From Firmicutes bacterium UBA1440 (GTDB lineage Bacteria; Bacillota; Clostridia; Peptostreptococcales; Anaerovoracaceae): a DNA stretch of 39,122 nucleotides. The stretch lies in assembly GCA_002329565.1 (NCBI GenBank), contig DCTM01000052.1:120502-159623 (forward strand), read 5' to 3'. Of the stretch, positions 1-8,212 are shown in pieces; position 1 is the first letter of the stretch; every line of letters starts with the position of its first letter. Position numbers and translations under genes: made by a program. Below the pieces are notes generated by a model. It saw only the letters and a program-made list of their open reading frames with translations, did not search any database and was not told the origin of the DNA.

Positions 1-1413
1 GATATTCTCGAGGGAACTGCATGGAGTACGGCTGTACCGACGGTGCCGATACCGATTGCTGAAGAGGGATATCACTTCGCGGATTGGACACCGGAAATTC
101 CGATCGACAGTCCGAATGTAACGGAAAGCAAAACCTACACGGCTAACTTCGTACAAAATGCCACCCTTTCTATTACAAGTTATCAAGGTGTATACGATGC
201 AAACGATCATAAAATTATCTTAAACGAAGAGAACAAAGAGGGAGAAAGATTCTTTGAATATCGTGTAGATGGGGAAGATGAATGGAGCTCTGAGAATCCG
301 TCATTTATCGATGTCGGAACTTACACCGTTTATGTCAGAGAATGGAGCAGTGATGAGCAAATCATTGCAGAAGGAGTAGGAACTGTTACAATTGAAAAAA
401 GACCGCTCACAATTACGGCAGGCAGTGCCGGCAAGAAATATGACGGCACACCGTTAACGAACAACAGTTATACCGTATCAGATACGACAGAGAACAGCGG
501 TCTTCTCGAAGGGCACGTCCTTAAGGATGTTACTGTAACGGGATCGCAAACAGAAGTAGGCCAGAGCCCGAACAAAGCAAGCGGCGGCAAAATCGTAATG
601 GAAATGACACCTCGCAAAGTGGCGCTTACAAATGAAATCGGAGACTTGGACGATTATGATGTAACATCAAATTATGCTATAGAGTATGTTGACGGTATAC
701 TCACAGTAAGCAAAAAATCCAACGGAGGCAGTCGCACTCTGATAACAGTAACCCCGCCCCTCAATCTGGAGGACCACTACGCTTACGTCCAGGGATATCC
801 GGACGGCACTGTAAGACCGCAGGGCAACATCACAAGAGAAGAAGTGGCGGCAGTATTCTTCAGGCTCCTGGATCCGACATACAGAGAGACGATAAGGAGC
901 ACGGAAGAAGGATACAGCGACGTAGCTGCAAACAAATGGTCCGTAAAGCACATCGCAACACTCTCTAACGGGTCTGTTTTAGACGGATATCCGGACGGAA
1001 CCTTCAGACCGGGCGCATATATGACCAAAGCAGAACTCGCAGCAGTTGCTTCAAGGTTCGATAATCTGTCCGAGCCGGGAGATGTCAAATTCTCGGATAT
1101 CAGCGGACATTGGGCTGAAAGCTATATCCTTTCCGCAGCAGCAAAAGGATGGGTGAAAGGCTATGAAGACGGGACTTACAAACCGGATAAGTACGTTACA
1201 AGAGATGAATTCGTAACATTGGTCAACAATGTGCTTGACCGCGGCGTAGCGACTGAACGCATTTTGCCTGAAGCAAAGCAGTTCTCTGACTTGATATCGG
1301 GGCAATGGTACTATGAAGCGATGCAGGAAGCGATTAACAGTCATAATTACAAGAGAACAGAAGACGGCTCTGAAATCTGGAGTGAAATCACTTATCCGAC
1401 CGTCGAGATGTAA
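1..1413 (+). CDS. S-layer homology (SLH) domain cell-wall protein, 3' part
   Basis: The frame is open from the first base, so the 5' end lies outside the window; an internal GTG at 43 has no ribosome site and is not the start. The first residues resemble the end of a Listeria-Bacteroides-type repeat (YHFADWTPEIP). Around 400-708 is an MBG/YDG-like beta domain (KKYDGTPLTNN and DGILTV). Three SLH repeats follow at about 772-880, 943-1065 and 1108-1240, each with a GYPDGT or GYEDGT core followed by a T-[RK]-[AED]-E helix. SLH triplets bind secondary cell-wall polymer, so this is a surface-anchored protein. About 55 residues follow the third repeat and match nothing I know. The gene ends at a strong bidirectional terminator. 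The family is certain; the function of the missing N-terminal part is unknown. Confidence 0.9.
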   Translation, partial: DILEGTAWSTAVPTVPIPIAEEGYHFADWTPEIPIDSPNVTESKTYTANFVQNATLSITSYQGVYDANDHKIILNEENKEGERFFEYRVDGEDEWSSENPSFIDVGTYTVYVREWSSDEQIIAEGVGTVTIEKRPLTITAGSAGKKYDGTPLTNNSYTVSDTTENSGLLEGHVLKDVTVTGSQTEVGQSPNKASGGKIVMEMTPRKVALTNEIGDLDDYDVTSNYAIEYVDGILTVSKKSNGGSRTLITVTPPLNLEDHYAYVQGYPDGTVRPQGNITREEVAAVFFRLLDPTYRETIRSTEEGYSDVAANKWSVKHIATLSNGSVLDGYPDGTFRPGAYMTKAELAAVASRFDNLSEPGDVKFSDISGHWAESYILSAAAKGWVKGYEDGTYKPDKYVTRDEFVTLVNNVLDRGVATERILPEAKQFSDLISGQWYYEAMQEAINSHNYKRTEDGSEIWSEITYPTVEM

Positions 1414-1457
1414 CACAAGTATGACAATCTATTGTATTCTGCAAAAGTAAAAAATTA

Positions 1458-1492
1458 CCCGCTCTTCCGGCATGACCGGGGGAGCGGGTTTT
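1458..1492. terminator. Bidirectional intrinsic terminator between SLH gene and ilvA
   Basis: A 13-bp stem (arms 1458-1470 and 1476-1488, loop CATGA) is GC-rich with two G-T pairs. It is followed by TTTT on the plus strand and by a T-rich run on the minus strand. It lies between two convergent genes and can serve both. Confidence 0.88.
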
Positions 1493-1523
1493 ATGATTTG
1501 TACGTGCGGATGACGGATTGCGC

Positions 1524-2729
1524 TTAAATAGCTCCGTCTTTAATCTCAATTCCGTTGGCGACAAAGCTGTCTTTGATCTGCTTCGCGTGCGCAGAGTTTC
1601 TCGTTTCAATCAGGAAACGAACGAAACAGCTCGTAATCGGCATGTTAGGATCGCTGTTGCTGTGATATACCTCAAGGATATTGCCGCCGAGATCGCCGAT
1701 GATGCCGCAGGCCTTGTTGAGCATTCCCGGTTTATCGGCCAACGCGACTGTGATGGATGTTTTGCGGCCGCTCATAATCAATCCTCTTGCTATGACCCGA
1801 TTAAGAATGCTGACGTCAATGTTTCCGCCGCTGACGATACAGACAACTTTCTTACCATTCAAGTTGAATTTGTTGAAGTAAGCCGCTGCTACTGAGGCCG
1901 CTCCTGCACCCTCTGAGACTACCTTTTGCTTTTCGAGTAGCATCAGGATGGCGGCAGCAATCTCGTCTTCCGAAACGGTAGCGATGTCGTCGACATATTT
2001 GTTGATGAGGTCAAAAGTGATGTCTCCGGGGGCCTTGACGGCGATGCCGTCGGCAAAAGTATCTGAACTTTTTGTCGGCAAAAGTTTCTTTTCTTTGAAA
2101 GAGTTGTACATGGCAGCTGCATTCTCAGCTTGTACACCATAGACCTTGCAGTTTGGATTGATGCTCTTGACCGCCACGGCAACGCCTGACAGTAATCCAC
2201 CGCCGCCGATAGCGGCGATAACGGCATCGGCCTCCGGAAGTTGTTCCAGTATTTCGATACCGATCGTGCCCTGGCCGGCGATGACGTATTCATCATTAAA
2301 CGGATGAACAAAGGTGGCACCGGTTTCCTTCTGTAACTGTACTGCTTTTGCATAAGCGTCGTCGAATGTATCCTTGACGAGAACGGCTTCGGCACCGTAA
2401 TTCTGGGTGGCTGCAACCTTGGTGACCGGAGCGCTGATCGGCATGCAGATTGTGCATTTAATATTGTTTTTCTGTGCGGCTCTGGCTACACCCTGCGCAT
2501 GGTTGCCCGCACTGCAGGCGATGATGCCTTTGGCCTTTTCCTCATCGGTAAGGCTCGATATTTTGTACGCGGAGCCGCGTGCTTTAAAGCTGCCCGTTAC
2601 TTGGAGATTTTCGGTTTTGAGATAAATCTCGTTTTCCTCCGAGATGTTGGCGGCGAGAAACAGATCCGTTCTTCTGACGTCCTTTGCGATGACGTTTTGC
2701 GCGTCTTTGATCATGTCAAGTGTTACCAT
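1524..2729 (-). CDS. ilvA: Threonine ammonia-lyase with C-terminal ACT domain
   Basis: PLP enzyme of the serine/threonine dehydratase family, converting threonine to 2-oxobutanoate and ammonia. The PLP lysine is K49 in the motif GSFKARGSAYK, the phosphate-binding glycine loop is GGGGL at 175-179, and SAGNHAQG is at 73-80. Residues from about 326 to the end form an ACT regulatory domain (ITVALADKPGM). The 401-residue length matches the medium ACT form, which may be biosynthetic (IlvA) or catabolic (TdcB-like); no branched-chain or tdc genes are nearby to decide. The ATG at 2729 follows a GAGGGTGAT ribosome site. The mRNA carries a roughly 180-nt structured leader from a sigma-A promoter at 2914-2940. 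Confidence 0.92.
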   Translation of the reverse strand: MVTLDMIKDAQNVIAKDVRRTDLFLAANISEENEIYLKTENLQVTGSFKARGSAYKISSLTDEEKAKGIIACSAGNHAQGVARAAQKNNIKCTICMPISAPVTKVAATQNYGAEAVLVKDTFDDAYAKAVQLQKETGATFVHPFNDEYVIAGQGTIGIEILEQLPEADAVIAAIGGGGLLSGVAVAVKSINPNCKVYGVQAENAAAMYNSFKEKKLLPTKSSDTFADGIAVKAPGDITFDLINKYVDDIATVSEDEIAAAILMLLEKQKVVSEGAGAASVAAAYFNKFNLNGKKVVCIVSGGNIDVSILNRVIARGLIMSGRKTSITVALADKPGMLNKACGIIGDLGGNILEVYHSNSDPNMPITSCFVRFLIETRNSAHAKQIKDSFVANGIEIKDGAI

Positions 2730-2770
2730 ACTGTATCACCCTCGTATTTATTAAAAGTAGTAGTGATTTA

Positions 2771-2907
2771 CGTCCCTCTCCAAGGACGAAACCCCAGTCC
2801 CGTTTGCACAGCAAACGGTGGCAAGTCTCGTGCAAGTAATCCGCAAATCTGTGATTTGCAAAATTCCGCTGTCGGTTTCCGTATATATTGTTTGTTTATT
2901 GGTCTGT
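2771..2907 (-). promoter_or_regulatory. Structured 5' leader of ilvA, class not recognised
   Basis: This is the main content of the 371-bp stretch 2730-3100. Read as minus-strand RNA it offers a long-range pairing GAAACC (2874-2879) with GGTTTC (2788-2793). That pairing encloses two perfect hairpins: a 7-bp stem at 2843-2859 with a 3-nt loop and an 8-bp stem at 2800-2818 with a 3-nt loop. A third hairpin (GGACG/CGTCC, 2771-2788) lies next to the closing stem and shares its edge base 2788. No T-tract follows it. I do not recognise T-box, glycine, lysine, SAM, cobalamin or c-di-GMP riboswitch signatures. The structure is seen; a regulatory role is inferred. Confidence 0.5.
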
Positions 2908-2913
2908 TTTTAT

Positions 2914-2940
2914 ATTATACGAAATACGATCGACTTTCAA
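2914..2940 (-). promoter_or_regulatory. Sigma-A promoter for ilvA
   Basis: TTGAAA (2935-2940), a 15-bp spacer and TATAAT (2914-2919) read on the minus strand. The spacer is short. Transcription would start near 2907 and enter the structured leader. Confidence 0.6.
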
Positions 2941-3006
2941 GCAAATGTGTCGTTCGGTGAAATGATTTCGCGAGGCATGGGCAAATGTGATAAAAGTTGT
3001 TTCTTA

Positions 3007-3035
3007 TTTACAAATTGTCAGAATAGTGGTATAAT
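3007..3035 (+). promoter_or_regulatory. Sigma-A promoter for the EF-G-like gene
   Basis: TTTACA (3007-3012), a 17-bp spacer and TATAAT (3030-3035). The -10 is preceded by TGG, an extended -10. The predicted start lies about 60 nt before the ribosome site. Confidence 0.75.
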
Positions 3036-3100
3036 GACACTGTTGCACTTTGCTGTAGCAACGTGCGCTTGACTTGAAAAATAACTTTAGGAGGTCTATG

Positions 3101-5032
3101 ATGAAAGGCTACACAGGTGAAATGATCAGAAACGTTGCATTACTTGGACATGGGGATTGCGGGAAAACGACATTCCTCGAAGCCGCACTGTTGGCAACAG
3201 GTGTGATTAACAGACTTGGCAGAGTGGAAGACGGTAATACCGTATCTGACTACGATAAAATGGAGATTGAAAAAGGGTACTCCATTTCCGCATCCATAGT
3301 GCCTGTTGAATATAATAAAGTTAAGATTAACTTTATCGACACGCCGGGTTTTTTCGACTTTGTAGGCGAAGTGAACTCCGCAATGCGAGCAGTAGATGCA
3401 GCTCTGATTTTGGTAGACGCTTCTTCGGGCATACAGGTGGGTACAGAAAAGGCTTGGGCTTCATGCAATCAGTTTAATATGCCTAGAATTTTCGTCATCA
3501 GCAAGACCGATAAAGAAAATGTTGATACAGATAAGCTTGTAGCAGAGTTGAAGGATAAATTCGGCACATCGGTCATCACTCTTGACGACGCCGATGCCAT
3601 CGCTGAAGCTGTGGCCGAGACAGATGAAGAATTAATGGAAAAATACTTCGGCGGAGAAGCTTTCACCGATGAAGAGCTAAAGAAGGGCATGCTAAGCGGT
3701 ATCGCATCGGGAGACATCGCTCCGATACTCATGACATCTTCGATAAAGGGTGAAGGCATTAAGGAAACTTTGCAGGCAGTCATCGATTATGTGCCGAAGG
3801 CTTCAGATCACGCCGCATACAAGACGACAGACGATAAAGAAATTATTCCTGACCCGAATGGTAAGCCTGTAGGTTTCATCTTCAAGACGATTGCTGACCC
3901 GTTCCTCGGCAAGATTAACTTGGTCAAGATTGTTGCCGGAAGTTTTCATCCGGGCATGGAATTATACAATACACGTGTTGAGAAAGCTGAGAAGCTGGGA
4001 TCGCTGTTCTTCCTCAGAGGGAAGACTCAGTGCGAATGTCCGAACGCAGTTGCGGGTGATATCGTAGCGGCGGCCAAGTTGCAGTACACGCAAACAGGCG
4101 ACACGCTTGCAGAAAAATCAAATCCTGTTGAACTTCCTCGCGTTGAATTCCCTCAGCCGTCGCTGTTCATTGCCGTACAGCCGAAGGCAAAAGGTGACGA
4201 TGAAAAGGTATCCTCAGGCTTGCACAAGTTGATGGAGGAAGATCCGTCCTTCGTGATGGAAAGAAATTCGGAAGTCAAGCAATTGTTGCTTGGTGGTCAA
4301 GGTGAGATTCAGCTCGGTATCATCATGGCAAAGCTGAAGGATAAATTTGGTGTCGAGGTGCAAACTGTTCCGCAAAAGATTGCTTACAGAGAAACCATCA
4401 AGGGAAGCTCCGACGTCCAAGGAAAGCACAAAAAACAGTCGGGCGGTGCGGGGCAGTACGGTGACGTACATATCAGATTCTCACCTTCGCAGCAAGAATT
4501 TGAATTCTCGGAAGAACTGTTCGGCGGCTCGATTCCGAAGAACTATGTGCCGGCCGTTGAAAAGGGTCTGCTTGAATGCATGAACAAGGGCCCACTCGCG
4601 GGTTGCAAGGTCGTAAATGTCAAGGCTGTGTTGTACGACGGTTCGTATCATGATGTCGACAGTAACGAAATGGCGTTCAAGATTGCGGCTGCTCTGGCAT
4701 TCAAGAAGGGTATCGTCGAAGCGAAACCTTGCTTGCTTGAACCGATTATGCATTTGGAAATTTTCGTACCGGACGACTATATGGGCGACGTCATGGGCGA
4801 TATGAATAAGCGAAGAGGCAAAATTCTCGGTATGGAACCGCAGATTGGCGGCGGGCAGAAGCTGATGGCGGAAGCTCCGCAGGCAGAATTGTTCGACTAC
4901 TCGATTGTGCTGCGTTCTATGACGCAGGCGAGAGGCAGCTTTACTATGCGTTTTGAACGCTACGAAGAGGTACCTCAACATCTGGCAGAGAAAATTATAG
5001 CTGCACATAAAAAAGAAGAAGAAGAGGCTTAA
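3101..5032 (+). CDS. EF-G-like translational GTPase (FusA2-type)
   Basis: Translational GTPase with the EF-G domain order: G domain, domain II, domain III (QGEIQLGIIMAKL), domain IV (KKQSGGAGQYGDVHI) and domain V (LEPIMHLEIFVPDDYMGDV). G1 is GHGDCGKT (16-23) and G3 is DTPG (80-83). Two GTPase motifs deviate: G4 is SKTD (134-137) rather than NKxD, and the G2 region reads EKGYSIS rather than ERGITI. At 643 residues it is shorter than housekeeping EF-G (about 690). In the known families such proteins are paralogues of FusA with a poorly defined or resistance-related role; no other ribosomal genes are near. ATGs stand at 3098 and 3101; AGGAGG at 3089-3094 favours 3101. It is flanked by its own promoter and terminator. 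Confidence 0.88.
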   Translation: MKGYTGEMIRNVALLGHGDCGKTTFLEAALLATGVINRLGRVEDGNTVSDYDKMEIEKGYSISASIVPVEYNKVKINFIDTPGFFDFVGEVNSAMRAVDAALILVDASSGIQVGTEKAWASCNQFNMPRIFVISKTDKENVDTDKLVAELKDKFGTSVITLDDADAIAEAVAETDEELMEKYFGGEAFTDEELKKGMLSGIASGDIAPILMTSSIKGEGIKETLQAVIDYVPKASDHAAYKTTDDKEIIPDPNGKPVGFIFKTIADPFLGKINLVKIVAGSFHPGMELYNTRVEKAEKLGSLFFLRGKTQCECPNAVAGDIVAAAKLQYTQTGDTLAEKSNPVELPRVEFPQPSLFIAVQPKAKGDDEKVSSGLHKLMEEDPSFVMERNSEVKQLLLGGQGEIQLGIIMAKLKDKFGVEVQTVPQKIAYRETIKGSSDVQGKHKKQSGGAGQYGDVHIRFSPSQQEFEFSEELFGGSIPKNYVPAVEKGLLECMNKGPLAGCKVVNVKAVLYDGSYHDVDSNEMAFKIAAALAFKKGIVEAKPCLLEPIMHLEIFVPDDYMGDVMGDMNKRRGKILGMEPQIGGGQKLMAEAPQAELFDYSIVLRSMTQARGSFTMRFERYEEVPQHLAEKIIAAHKKEEEEA

Positions 5033-5047
5033 AGAAAAAATAAAATC

Positions 5048-5091
5048 GGGTGACGAGTCGCACTTAAAAGCGGCTCGGGCACCCTGTTTTT
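5048..5091 (+). terminator. Terminator after EF-G-like gene
   Basis: A long imperfect stem, GGGTG..CGAGTCGC paired with GCGGCTCG..CACCC around an 8-nt A-rich loop, followed by TGTTTTT. Confidence 0.85.
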
Positions 5092-5124
5092 ATGTAAAAT
5101 AAGAATATCAACGAGCGACTTCAA

Positions 5125-5153
5125 TTGACAGATCAAAGTGATTAATGTAAAAT
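5125..5153 (+). promoter_or_regulatory. Sigma-A promoter for iorAB
   Basis: Consensus TTGACA (5125-5130), exactly 17 bp, then TAAAAT (5148-5153). The -10 lies inside an ATGTAAAAT motif (5145-5153) that also occurs at 5092-5100. Confidence 0.88.
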
Positions 5154-5183
5154 GAAAGAGTAAAATTAAAAAAGGAGGACGTC

Positions 5184-6971
5184 ATGAAAAAACTAATGAC
5201 AGGTAATGAGGCTCTCGTAAGAGGCGCTTGGGAAGCCGGTGTTCTGGTAGCATCAGCGTATCCGGGAACTCCGAGCACAGAGATCCTCGAAAACATGACC
5301 GGATATCCGGAAGTATATTCGGAATGGGCACCGAATGAAAAGGTCGCAGTTGAAGCGGCTATCGGTGCATCTATTGCAGGTGCCAGAAGTATGGCTTCTA
5401 TGAAGCATGTAGGATTAAACGTAGCGGCGGACCCTCTTTTCACATTCGCATATACCGGAGTTAACGGTGGTATGGTATGCATTACTGCTGATGAACCGGG
5501 AATGCATTCCTCACAAAACGAGCAGGACAACAGAATGTATGCCAAGATGGCAAGAGTTCCTATGATTGAGCCTGCGACAAGCCAAGAGTGCAGAGACTTC
5601 ATGATGGAAGCTTTTGATATTTCCGAGAAGTTTAATGCACCTGTTCTTATGAGAATGACAACAAGACTGTGCCACTCCAAGGGAATCGTAGAATGCGGAG
5701 ACAGAGTGGCTACAGCTCCGACAGTTCCTTATGTAAAAAATGCTTCCAGATATGTATCGGTTCCGGCCAATGCAAGAGTACTCAGACACGATCTCGAAAA
5801 GCGTTTGGCCGCTCTGGCTGAGTTCTCTGAAGAGACACCGATGAACAGAGTGGAAGACAACGGTAAAAAAATCGGCGTAGTCGTTTCCGGCATGTGCTAT
5901 AACTATGCTAAGGAAGTATTCGGCGATGATGTTAACTATCTGAAGCTCGGATTTACATATCCTCTTCCGACAAAGAAGATGGCAGCGTTTATGCAGGGCC
6001 TGGAGAAGTGCTATGTCATCGAAGAAAACGATCCGTATCTCGAAGAAGCACTGAAAGTTTTGGGCTTTGGCGATATCGTATACGGCAAGAACACCTTCCC
6101 GTATGCAGGTGAAATGACTTCCGACGTTATCAGAGCAGCAATCGGTGAAAAGCCGCTTGGAACTCTTGAATATGCGAAGGATAAAGTCGTTGCAAGACCG
6201 CCGGCACTGTGTGCAGGTTGTCCGCACAGAGGACTGTACTATGAGTTGGGCAAGAGAAAGAACGTTATGGTCACGGGCGATATCGGTTGTTATACGCTGG
6301 GCTTTGCTCCTCCGTATAATGGACTTGATACAACAGTCTGCATGGGTTCCGCTTTCTCGACAGCTCACGGTGCCGCCAAAGCGTTCGAAGCTATGGGCGA
6401 AGACAAGAGAGTTGTCGGTATCCTTGGCGACTCCACATTCTTCCACACAGGAATAAACGGACTGACAGAAGCGCTTTACAATAACTCCAAGACTGTAAAT
6501 ATCATTCTGGACAACAGAATCACAGGTATGACAGGTCACCAGGAAAACCCGGGTTCCGGTAAGCATGCCGGCGGCGATCCTGCAAACATCATCGATATCG
6601 AAGAAGTTTGCCGCGCTCTCGGTGCAAAGAATATCAAAACAGTCAACCCGAACGATCTCAAGCAGGTCAAAGAAGCTCTTGATTGGGCGCTTGCGCTCGA
6701 TGAGCCTTCGGTAATCATTACAAAGTGGCCTTGCGTACTGAAGAAGTTCTCCGATAAGGATAAGAGCGACTTCCCGACTGCATTCAAGACAAAGAATGTT
6801 GTTGATTGGGAAAAATGTATTGGATGCAAGATGTGCTTGAAGTCCGGATGTCCGGCACTTGCTTTCAACAAAGAAGCGAAGAAGGCCGTCATTGACAGAC
6901 TGCAGTGCGTAGGATGCGATGTTTGCTCACAGATCTGTCCGAAGCAAGCTATCGGAAAGGAGGCCAAATAA
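5184..6971 (+). CDS. iorA: Indolepyruvate:ferredoxin oxidoreductase, alpha subunit
   Basis: Oxidatively decarboxylates aryl pyruvates from aromatic amino-acid transamination to aryl-acetyl-CoA, reducing ferredoxin. The N-terminal pyrimidine-type domain starts with GNEALVRGAWEAG and YPGTPSTEI. The central part holds the TPP-binding stretch GDIGCYTLG with the following GDSTFFHTG. The last ~60 residues carry two ferredoxin-type clusters (CIGCKMCLKSGCP and CVGCDVCSQICP). The 595-residue length is normal. ATG 5184 follows AGGAGG at 5173-5178. It is directly followed by iorB, the usual two-gene operon of peptide-fermenting anaerobes. Confidence 0.95.
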   Translation: MKKLMTGNEALVRGAWEAGVLVASAYPGTPSTEILENMTGYPEVYSEWAPNEKVAVEAAIGASIAGARSMASMKHVGLNVAADPLFTFAYTGVNGGMVCITADEPGMHSSQNEQDNRMYAKMARVPMIEPATSQECRDFMMEAFDISEKFNAPVLMRMTTRLCHSKGIVECGDRVATAPTVPYVKNASRYVSVPANARVLRHDLEKRLAALAEFSEETPMNRVEDNGKKIGVVVSGMCYNYAKEVFGDDVNYLKLGFTYPLPTKKMAAFMQGLEKCYVIEENDPYLEEALKVLGFGDIVYGKNTFPYAGEMTSDVIRAAIGEKPLGTLEYAKDKVVARPPALCAGCPHRGLYYELGKRKNVMVTGDIGCYTLGFAPPYNGLDTTVCMGSAFSTAHGAAKAFEAMGEDKRVVGILGDSTFFHTGINGLTEALYNNSKTVNIILDNRITGMTGHQENPGSGKHAGGDPANIIDIEEVCRALGAKNIKTVNPNDLKQVKEALDWALALDEPSVIITKWPCVLKKFSDKDKSDFPTAFKTKNVVDWEKCIGCKMCLKSGCPALAFNKEAKKAVIDRLQCVGCDVCSQICPKQAIGKEAK

Positions 6972-6972
6972 G

Positions 6973-7545
6973 ATGACAAAGAGTATTTTATTAGTCGGAG
7001 TCGGCGGTCAGGGAACTATCCTGGCATCAAAATTATTGACAATCGGTCTCATGCAGGAAGGCTATGACGTAAAGATGAGTGAGATTCACGGCATGTCACA
7101 GCGTGGCGGCAGCGTTTCCTCGCAGATTCGTTACGGTGAGAAGATTTACTCTCCGGTTATCGAGCCGGGTTCCGCAGATTTGATTGTTTCCTTCGAGAAG
7201 ATGGAAGCACTCAGATGGCTCGAATACCTCAAGAAAGACGGCAAAGTTGTAGTAAACAACCACGAGATGATGCCGATGCCTGTTATCATGGGTGTCGCTG
7301 ACTATGCGGATGATATCCTCGACGAGATCAAGAAGGCTTGCAAGGATGTTACGGTTGTAAACGCTACAAAAGAAGCTGAAAAACTCGGCAACGGTAAGGT
7401 TATGAATATCATCCTGCTCGGTTCGCTCGTTAAGGCTATGGGCCTTGATGATATCGACTGGACAAAGATCATCTCCGAGAATGTTAAGCCGAACTTTGTG
7501 GAAGCTAACCTCAAGGCCTTTGAAGTTGGAAAAACATTGGTATAA
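6973..7545 (+). CDS. iorB: Indolepyruvate:ferredoxin oxidoreductase, beta subunit
   Basis: The 190-residue gamma-type domain that completes the IorAB enzyme. Its glycine-rich start VGVGGQGTILASKLL and the motif SEIHGMSQRGGSVSSQIR are family hallmarks. An in-frame TTG at 6919 lies inside iorA and has no ribosome site; ATG 6973 follows AAGGAGG formed by the end of iorA, so the genes are translationally close, with one base between the stop and the start. Confidence 0.95.
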   Translation: MTKSILLVGVGGQGTILASKLLTIGLMQEGYDVKMSEIHGMSQRGGSVSSQIRYGEKIYSPVIEPGSADLIVSFEKMEALRWLEYLKKDGKVVVNNHEMMPMPVIMGVADYADDILDEIKKACKDVTVVNATKEAEKLGNGKVMNIILLGSLVKAMGLDDIDWTKIISENVKPNFVEANLKAFEVGKTLV

Positions 7546-7591
7546 AACAAGGTCTTAAGAAGAATAATATAGCAAAACAAATTTAATCAAA

Positions 7592-7624
7592 AGCCGGGGA
7601 GAGAAAGCCTTTCCTCGGCTTTTT
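7592..7624 (+). terminator. Terminator after iorAB
   Basis: AGCCGGGGA pairs with TCCTCGGCT (one G-T pair) around a 10-nt loop and is followed by TTTTT. Only about 25 bases separate its T-tract from the mntP start. Confidence 0.85.
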
Positions 7625-7648
7625 AACCAATAACAAGTAGGAACACGT

Positions 7649-8197
7649 ATGACGACTTTAGAGATTATTGTCATGGGAGCGGTGCTGTCGATGGACGCCT
7701 GCGCTGTAGCCATGTCAAACGGAATGGTATATCACAATATAAAGAAACGCCACATCGTGGCGATGCCTATCCTCTTCGCGCTTTTTCAGGGGATGATGCC
7801 TCTTATTGGGTATTACACCGGCACATTGCTTAACGGGATTATGGATTCGTATTCCGGGGCCATTATCTTACTGATCTTAGGGGCGATCGGATGTAGAATG
7901 GTATACAATGGATTCAAGCATGACGACGATCCTCAGGTCTGTAAGCTGAAACTGACGTTCACCGTATTGTTGATGCAGGCAGTAGCTACAAGTATTGACG
8001 CCTTAGCGGTCGGTGTGGCTTTCACGGCAATGCGTGTCGAGATCATAACTGCGGTATCAATCATCGCAATCGTCACGGCCTTTCTGGTAGTGTCAGCCAT
8101 CCTGCTTGGAAAATGGACGGCAAAAATCTTTGGCTCGAAGGCGGAAATCATAGGTGGAATCATTTTGATTTTAATCGGTATAAAGGCTGTATTGTAA
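7649..8197 (+). CDS. mntP: MntP-family manganese efflux pump
   Basis: A 182-residue polytopic protein of the MntP (former DUF204) family, exporting Mn(II) from the cytoplasm. It shows about six hydrophobic segments and the family motifs SMDACAVAMSNG in the first helix and SIDALAVGVAF in the repeat half; the aspartates in these motifs are the conserved metal-site residues. The ribosome site is weak (TAGGAA before ATG 7649). It heads an operon with rdgB (15-nt gap) and yihY. No yybP-ykoY Mn riboswitch is visible upstream, and the iorB terminator leaves little room for a separate promoter. Confidence 0.92.
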   Translation: MTTLEIIVMGAVLSMDACAVAMSNGMVYHNIKKRHIVAMPILFALFQGMMPLIGYYTGTLLNGIMDSYSGAIILLILGAIGCRMVYNGFKHDDDPQVCKLKLTFTVLLMQAVATSIDALAVGVAFTAMRVEIITAVSIIAIVTAFLVVSAILLGKWTAKIFGSKAEIIGGIILILIGIKAVL

Positions 8198-8212
8198 GTT
8201 AAGGATGAAAGT

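Noticed and set aside
2730..2910. T-box or glycine riboswitch for ilvA
   Set aside because: No AGGGTGGNACCGCG-type antiterminator box and no paired glycine aptamer motifs. It is listed only as an unassigned leader.
5511..6566. Long antisense open frame (351 codons) over iorA
   Set aside because: Its translation has no recognisable domain or ribosome site and mirrors the codon pattern of iorA, which is certain on the plus strand.
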